A DNA stretch of 28,528 nucleotides from Campylobacteraceae bacterium (GTDB lineage Bacteria; Campylobacterota; Campylobacteria; Campylobacterales; Sulfurovaceae): contig JALSQJ010000196.1 of the NCBI GenBank assembly GCA_026985495.1, positions 1 to 28,528 on the forward strand, given 5' to 3'. Below are positions 24,249 to 28,528 of the stretch, one piece after another (positions within the stretch are counted from its first letter, which is position 1; every line of letters starts with the position of its first letter). The notes beneath the pieces are model-generated. The model was not told the DNA's origin. It searched no databases and saw only the letters and a program-made list of their open reading frames with translations. Position numbers and translations under genes: made by a program.

Positions 24249-26351
24249 ATGGAAGCAATAAAAGTAGTCTTAGCAGGGCAACCCAATGTTGGGAAGTCGA
24301 TGCTTATTAATGCGATGAGTGGCTCAAATGGACTAAAAGTTGGTAACTTCTCAGGAGTAACAGTAGAGAAGAGTGAGGTCTGTTTTGAACATCACTGTCA
24401 TATTTTGGAGATGGTTGATTTACCTGGAACTTACTCTATTGGTGGTTTTTCCCAAGAGGAGAAGGTAGCACATAGGTATCTACTTGATGAAGATTATGAT
24501 ATTGTGGTAAATGTAGTCGATGTAACGCATATTCAACGAAATCTACTTTTGACTTTAGAGCTTTTAAAGTTAAACAAAAAGATGGTTATTGCCCTAAATA
24601 TGATAGACGAAGCAGAGAAAGAGGGGTTGGAGATAGATGTTAAGCAGATAGAGGCGATTATTGGTGTACCTGTTGTGGCTGTTTCTGCAAGAAGTGGTAA
24701 AGGAGTAGAAGAGTTATTAGAGACCATTCATAAAGTGGCAGATACTCCTTATAGAGAAAACTCAAAAATAACCTACAGTGATGCTTTTGAAGAGGAGCTT
24801 TTTAACCTCTCTAAGTTTTTAGAAGAGAAGAGATTTAAGTGGAGAGATTTAACCTCTCGTGAGATAGCTATTCGGTTGCTTATTGAAGATAGAGAGCTAT
24901 TTAAAGAGTTGCATGACCACCCAATTATGGTAGAGCTTCAGCCACGACTTATTGAGTCATTAAATCATATCTACATGCATCATGAAACCAAGAGCATTGA
25001 AGAGATACGAGCTAATGAGTATATAGCAATTGCTAGAGGAATTAAGTTAGAGACGATTAAATGTAATAGAGATAGAGGTGTAAAAAATTTAACTAAAAAG
25101 ATAGATGAGATACTGATTAATAAATATTTTGGTATTCCAATATTTCTCTTTTTTATGTGGGGTTTGTTTCAGCTAACATTTACTCTAGGGGCTATTCCCA
25201 TGGAGTGGATAGATACAGGAGTACAACTATTAGGTGATGAGATTGGAGCAAATATCTCTAATGACTCTTTTAGAAGTCTGATAGTTGATGGTATGATTGG
25301 TGGGGTTGGAGCAGTCTTACTCTTTTTACCAAATATTATTATTCTCTATATAGGAATTGCCCTTTTAGAGACAACAGGCTACATGAGTCGAGTCGCTTTT
25401 TTACTTGATGGATTTTTTCATAAGTTTGGATTGCATGGTAAGAGTTTTATACCTTTAGTTACAGGTTTTGGTTGCTCTGTTCCTGCTTATATGGCAGCTC
25501 GAACGCTAAAAAATGAGAAAGATAGACTTATTACGCTCTTTATTATAGGTTTCATGAGTTGTGGAGCTAGATTGCCTATATATGTTCTTTTTATTGGTGC
25601 TTTTTTCCCAAGTGATAGTGCAGGAACTATTCTATTTGGTATCTATATTGCAGGTGCTATGCTTGGTTTAATTATGGCAAAAATACTTCGAGTGGTTGTA
25701 TTTAAGGGTGAAGATGAGCCGTTTGTAATGGAGATGCCAAAGTATAGACTCCCCTCATTTAAGCTTATTTGGCATACAGTTTATAACAATGCTAAGGGGT
25801 ATGTTAAAAAAGCAGGAACATTTATTTTGGGTGCTGCTATTTTAATTTGGTTCGCCTCTAACTACCCAAAATATCCACTTTTAGAAGAGCAGTATAGTAC
25901 TAAAATAGAGCAGAGTAGTAGTAAAGAAGAGATATCTAAACTAAACAATGAGTTGCAGATGAAGCTTTTAGAACAGAGCTATTTAGGGCAGATTGGAAAG
26001 GCGAGTGAGCCTCTCTTTGCTCCATTAGGGTTTGACTGGAAAATGACTGTTGCCCTAGAGACAGGCTTAGCAGCCAAAGAGATGGTAGTCTCTACATTAG
26101 GAGTTCTCTACTCTATTGGAGATGAAGTAGATGACCACAGTAGTAGCCTACGAGAGATTTTAGCCTCTACATATAGTGTTGCGACAGCTATGGCATTTAT
26201 TGTATTTGTTATGATATATCTACCATGTTTAGCAGCATCAATGGTATTTGCTAAAGAGGCAGGTGGATACAAATATCTTCTCTATCTGTTTGTGTTTACT
26301 ACTGTTGTAGCATGGATATTTAGTTTTATCACCTATAGGATTTTAGTATGA
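24249..26351 (+). CDS. feoB: FeoB, ferrous iron transporter
   Basis: FeoB imports Fe2+ across the inner membrane and has an N-terminal GTPase. The 700-residue protein shows G1 GQPNVGKS (10-17), a G2 threonine in NFSGVTVEK, G3 DLPGTYS (57-63), G4 NMID (117-120) and G5 SARSGKG (147-153). A helical linker is followed by membrane segments with the two gate motifs: GFGCSVPAYMAARTL, and GFMSCGARLPIYVLF with its conserved cysteine. An extra Glu/Lys/Ser-rich loop lies between late membrane helices (about residues 538-573). Length and motifs are complete. The stop overlaps the next start as ATGA. Confidence 0.96.
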   Translation: MEAIKVVLAGQPNVGKSMLINAMSGSNGLKVGNFSGVTVEKSEVCFEHHCHILEMVDLPGTYSIGGFSQEEKVAHRYLLDEDYDIVVNVVDVTHIQRNLLLTLELLKLNKKMVIALNMIDEAEKEGLEIDVKQIEAIIGVPVVAVSARSGKGVEELLETIHKVADTPYRENSKITYSDAFEEELFNLSKFLEEKRFKWRDLTSREIAIRLLIEDRELFKELHDHPIMVELQPRLIESLNHIYMHHETKSIEEIRANEYIAIARGIKLETIKCNRDRGVKNLTKKIDEILINKYFGIPIFLFFMWGLFQLTFTLGAIPMEWIDTGVQLLGDEIGANISNDSFRSLIVDGMIGGVGAVLLFLPNIIILYIGIALLETTGYMSRVAFLLDGFFHKFGLHGKSFIPLVTGFGCSVPAYMAARTLKNEKDRLITLFIIGFMSCGARLPIYVLFIGAFFPSDSAGTILFGIYIAGAMLGLIMAKILRVVVFKGEDEPFVMEMPKYRLPSFKLIWHTVYNNAKGYVKKAGTFILGAAILIWFASNYPKYPLLEEQYSTKIEQSSSKEEISKLNNELQMKLLEQSYLGQIGKASEPLFAPLGFDWKMTVALETGLAAKEMVVSTLGVLYSIGDEVDDHSSSLREILASTYSVATAMAFIVFVMIYLPCLAASMVFAKEAGGYKYLLYLFVFTTVVAWIFSFITYRILV

Positions 26352-26551
26352 AAAAGTTTCTAAAAGAGATATTTGGAGTAGGAATTCTTTTCTTTTACTA
26401 TATGAAATGGATAATCTTTATAGGTTCACCCATTCTCTATTTTGGACTTGATTATAAGTTCAATTATATTGTAAATATTTTGTGGATTTACTCTTTTGGG
26501 CTTATTGTAAAAGACTTTGTCTATTTGGTTATTTTAAAGAGGAGGTATTAA
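26348..26551 (+). CDS. Small membrane protein coupled to feoB
   Basis: A 67-residue protein with two hydrophobic segments (about 8-30 and 40-60) and basic ends (MKKFLKE, LKRRY). Its ATG overlaps the feoB stop codon by four bases, which strongly suggests translational coupling. It is not a recognisable FeoC: it lacks the winged-helix pattern and has no cysteine. I do not recognise the family. Its position suggests an accessory subunit for FeoB assembly or stability, which is inference. Confidence 0.65.
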   Translation: MKKFLKEIFGVGILFFYYMKWIIFIGSPILYFGLDYKFNYIVNILWIYSFGLIVKDFVYLVILKRRY

Positions 26552-26585
26552 TATTCAAAAATGTTTTAAATTATTAATCTATTAT

Positions 26586-28327
26586 ATGTTATACTTAAAA
26601 AAAAAGGCTTTAACATATTTAATATAACAAATGATTTTACCTTACTATATGTTGAAGATGAGACTATTACTCAAAATATAGTAAAGAGTGTTCTAAGTGG
26701 CTATTTTAAAGAGATTTATGTTGCCAATGATGGTGTAGATGGGATTGCACTCTTTAAAGAGAAGCGTCCAGATGTTGTTTTAGCTGATATATCTATGCCA
26801 AAAATGGACGGTTTAGAGATGTGTAAAGAGATAAAGCGTGAGAATCAAAATCAACGAATTATACTTTTTACAAGTTACAATGAAGTAGAGCATCTCTCAG
26901 AGGCAATTAATATAAATGTTGACAAATATATTATGAAACCCCTAAACTCAAGACAGCTATTTGATACATTAGATGAGGTTTTAGATGATTTAAAAAGAGA
27001 ACGAAAAGAGGAGGCATATAAACAAGATTTGGAGTTTGCTTCAAATCATGACCTTTTAACAGGTTTAGCCAATCGTAAACTATTTTTTACAAAACTTCAA
27101 CCTTTAGTAAAAGAGAGTATAAGAGAGAAAAAAGCAGTAGCTATTTTGTCAATGGATTTAAATAAGTTTAAACCCATAAATGACACTTATGGTCATGATG
27201 CAGGTGACCTTATCTTAAAAAAGGTAGCTCAATATCTACAAAAATCATTACGAAAGTCAGATATTATCTCTCGTTTTGGTGGAGATGAGTTTGTTATTGC
27301 TGTAGGGTTCCTAAAAGAGAATGATCATATTTTAAAATTTTTAGGACGTTTAGAGAGAAACTTTTCTGAACCTGTAGTCTATCAAGATGATGATGGAGCA
27401 AAACACTATTTAGATATATCTTTTAGTATGGGTATCACTTTTAGCCCACCTACTGTTGCAGAACCCTCTTTTGACAAACTTTTACGAGAAGCAGATAAAG
27501 CGATGTATCGTGCAAAAGAGTTGGGAGTTCCTTATGCTTTCTATGACCCAAATGAGGAGTCTAAATTTAAAATAAAAGCTAAAAAATCACAAGAGTTAAA
27601 AGATGCTATAGATAGAGGAGAGTTTCTTCTCTACTATCAACCTATTATTAATCTTCATAATCAAGAGATAGTCGCTTTTGAGGCTCTTTTGAGATGGAGG
27701 CACCCTCAAAAATCTATTTTAACTCCTGATAAATTTCTACCCTATATATGGAATGATTTAGAGATAGGACTCTATCTTGCAAGATGGGTTATTGAGCAAG
27801 TCTTTATTGAACAAAATAGATTTTCAGAAAAAAATAGAAATATTTCAATTGGGATTAATATTAGTTTCTTGGAGTTTAATGCTAAAGAGTTTATTCCTAT
27901 GGTTAAAGAGATAATAGACAGATATCCAATGGTATCTCCTAGTAAAATATGTTTTGAGATTGATGAAGAGACAGCTATTCAAGATATTGAATTGGGTAGA
28001 AGTCGCATTAAAACAGTTAAAGAGTTAGGTTTTAAAGTAGCCTTAGATGATTTTGGAATAGGGTCATCTACTCTTGCACATCTCCAAAAATTTGATATTG
28101 ATACTATTAAAATAGATAAAAGTTTTGTTATTGATATGCTTATAAATGGTAAAAATCACTCTATTGTAGATGCTTCTATTAAGTTAGCAAAAGCATTTAA
28201 CTATAAAGTTGTTGCTATTGGTGTAGAGAGTAAAGAGCATCTTCCTAATTTATTACGATTGGGGTGTGATGAAGCACAAGGGTATGGTATAGCAAAACCA
28301 TCATTTAAATTGAAATTTGATATTTAA
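26586..28327 (+). CDS. Receiver-GGDEF-EAL c-di-GMP signalling protein, start requires a -1 frameshift at poly-A
   Basis: The protein joins a receiver domain, a diguanylate cyclase domain and an EAL phosphodiesterase domain. The receiver frame (open from 26570) has LLYVEDE, the phospho-acceptor Asp (codon 26786-26788) in LADISMPKMD, Thr in LFTSYNE and Lys in YIMKPLN. GGDEF is intact (SRFGGDEF), with an RKSD inhibitory site five residues before it. EAL has FEALLRW, NIS, EIDEE, DDFGIGSS and KIDKSF, but AIGVES where AEGVET is usual. No ATG, GTG or TTG occurs in the receiver frame before 26795, which is past the phospho-acceptor. ATG 26586 reads MLYLKKK and joins that frame only if reading slips back one base at A9 (26597-26605), giving about 580 residues. 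There is no clear ribosome site. Confidence 0.7.
26597..26606 (+). repeat. Nine-A homopolymer with A AAA AAG slippery heptamer
   Basis: Nine A residues are followed by G. In the frame of the ATG at 26586 the last seven bases parse as A AAA AAG, the heptamer used for -1 frameshifting in E. coli dnaX. A -1 slip, or one additional A, joins the ATG to the receiver frame. Confidence 0.7.
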
Positions 28328-28332
28328 AATAG

Positions 28333-28338
28333 TATAAT
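28333..28338 (+). promoter_or_regulatory. Putative -10 element of a leaderless transcript
   Basis: A perfect TATAAT ends eight bases before the ATG at 28346, so the expected transcription start falls at or next to the start codon. There is no ribosome site in between. Confidence 0.5.
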
Positions 28339-28345
28339 CCTTTTC

Positions 28346-28528
28346 ATGAAAAGAGTAAAGTTATTTTTAATAAAATCCATTGTTATTTTTTATCTTGTAA
28401 GCTCTTTTTTAAGTGCAACACACTTTCATAATGATGCTTTAGAACATAATGACTGTAAAGTCTGTATTGTTCATAAAAATCTCAATAGTGCAGATGTTCC
28501 AACCACCTCAACACTTAATTTGGTTTGT
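28346..28528 (+). CDS. Small exported protein with a His/Cys-rich segment (partial, 5' part)
   Basis: The first 61 codons are visible and the frame is open at the window end. A signal peptide (about 1-25, KRVKLFLIKSIVIFYLVSSFLSA) precedes THFHND and LEHNDCKVCIVHKN, a cluster of four histidines and a CxxC pair that could bind metal. I do not recognise the family with certainty; short exported proteins with this His...CxxC pattern are often found near metal transport genes, which is only suggestive. It begins 18 bases after the stop of the GGDEF-EAL gene, with its own -10 motif and no ribosome site. Confidence 0.55.
   Translation, partial: MKRVKLFLIKSIVIFYLVSSFLSATHFHNDALEHNDCKVCIVHKNLNSADVPTTSTLNLVC

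Noticed and set aside
23971..24258. Minus-strand ORF of 95 codons opposite feoA
   Set aside because: It is the antisense shadow of feoA, which has a full family pattern and operon context.
26795..28327. ATG at 26795 as the true start of the GGDEF-EAL gene
   Set aside because: It would remove most of the receiver domain including the phospho-acceptor Asp, although the upstream frame clearly encodes that domain. It has no ribosome site and lies inside the conserved MPKMDG loop.

Overview
The window reads as AT-rich chromosomal DNA from a sulfur-oxidising member of the Campylobacterota, most likely a Sulfurovum- or Sulfurimonas-like bacterium. The main grounds are a soxXYZAB cluster without adjacent soxCD, a gatC-pilT-cvpA-fur-lysS-glyA-DUF1882-type block of the kind found in this phylum, strong AAGGAG ribosome sites, and an OprD-like porin next to FeoAB. 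No CRISPR array, insertion sequence, tRNA or rRNA gene is visible.

Layout. Positions 1-267 hold the 3' end of an unrecognised gene. Positions 532-4588 are soxX, soxY, soxZ, soxA and soxB, the periplasmic thiosulfate-oxidising core. A second block (4699-6588) encodes three exported proteins: a thioredoxin-like protein, a DsrE-like protein and a tandem DUF302-like protein. After an AT-rich gap come two half-size YeeE/YedE transporter genes (7000-8163). I read 532-8163 as one sulfur region: thiosulfate oxidation, periplasmic thiol/persulfide handling, and import of a sulfur species.

Positions 8304-12055 hold housekeeping genes (an NlpC/P60 cell-wall hydrolase and purH) plus an exported rhodanese whose 3' end overlaps convergent aroE. 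From 20611 down to 11258 ten genes lie in a row on the minus strand: gatC, pilT, cvpA, fur, lysS, glyA, a DUF1882-type gene, a SPOR-domain gene, trpE and aroE.

Positions 20775-22484 carry a cytoplasmic rhodanese and an eight-heme c-type cytochrome. The gap after it (22485-22844) contains remnants that look like a response regulator and possibly a GGDEF protein, followed by two Fur-box-like palindromes. Those boxes precede a porin gene, feoA, feoB and a small membrane-protein gene, which I infer to be a Fur-controlled ferrous-iron uptake operon. The probable regulator, fur, is in the same window.

The most unusual locus is the receiver-GGDEF-EAL gene ending at 28327. Its receiver domain has no ATG, GTG or TTG start in frame. 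It can be joined to an ATG at 26586 only by a -1 shift at a run of nine A that contains the A AAA AAG slippery heptamer. Its EAL domain also lacks one conserved catalytic glutamate. The window ends inside a small exported-protein gene that may be read from a leaderless transcript.
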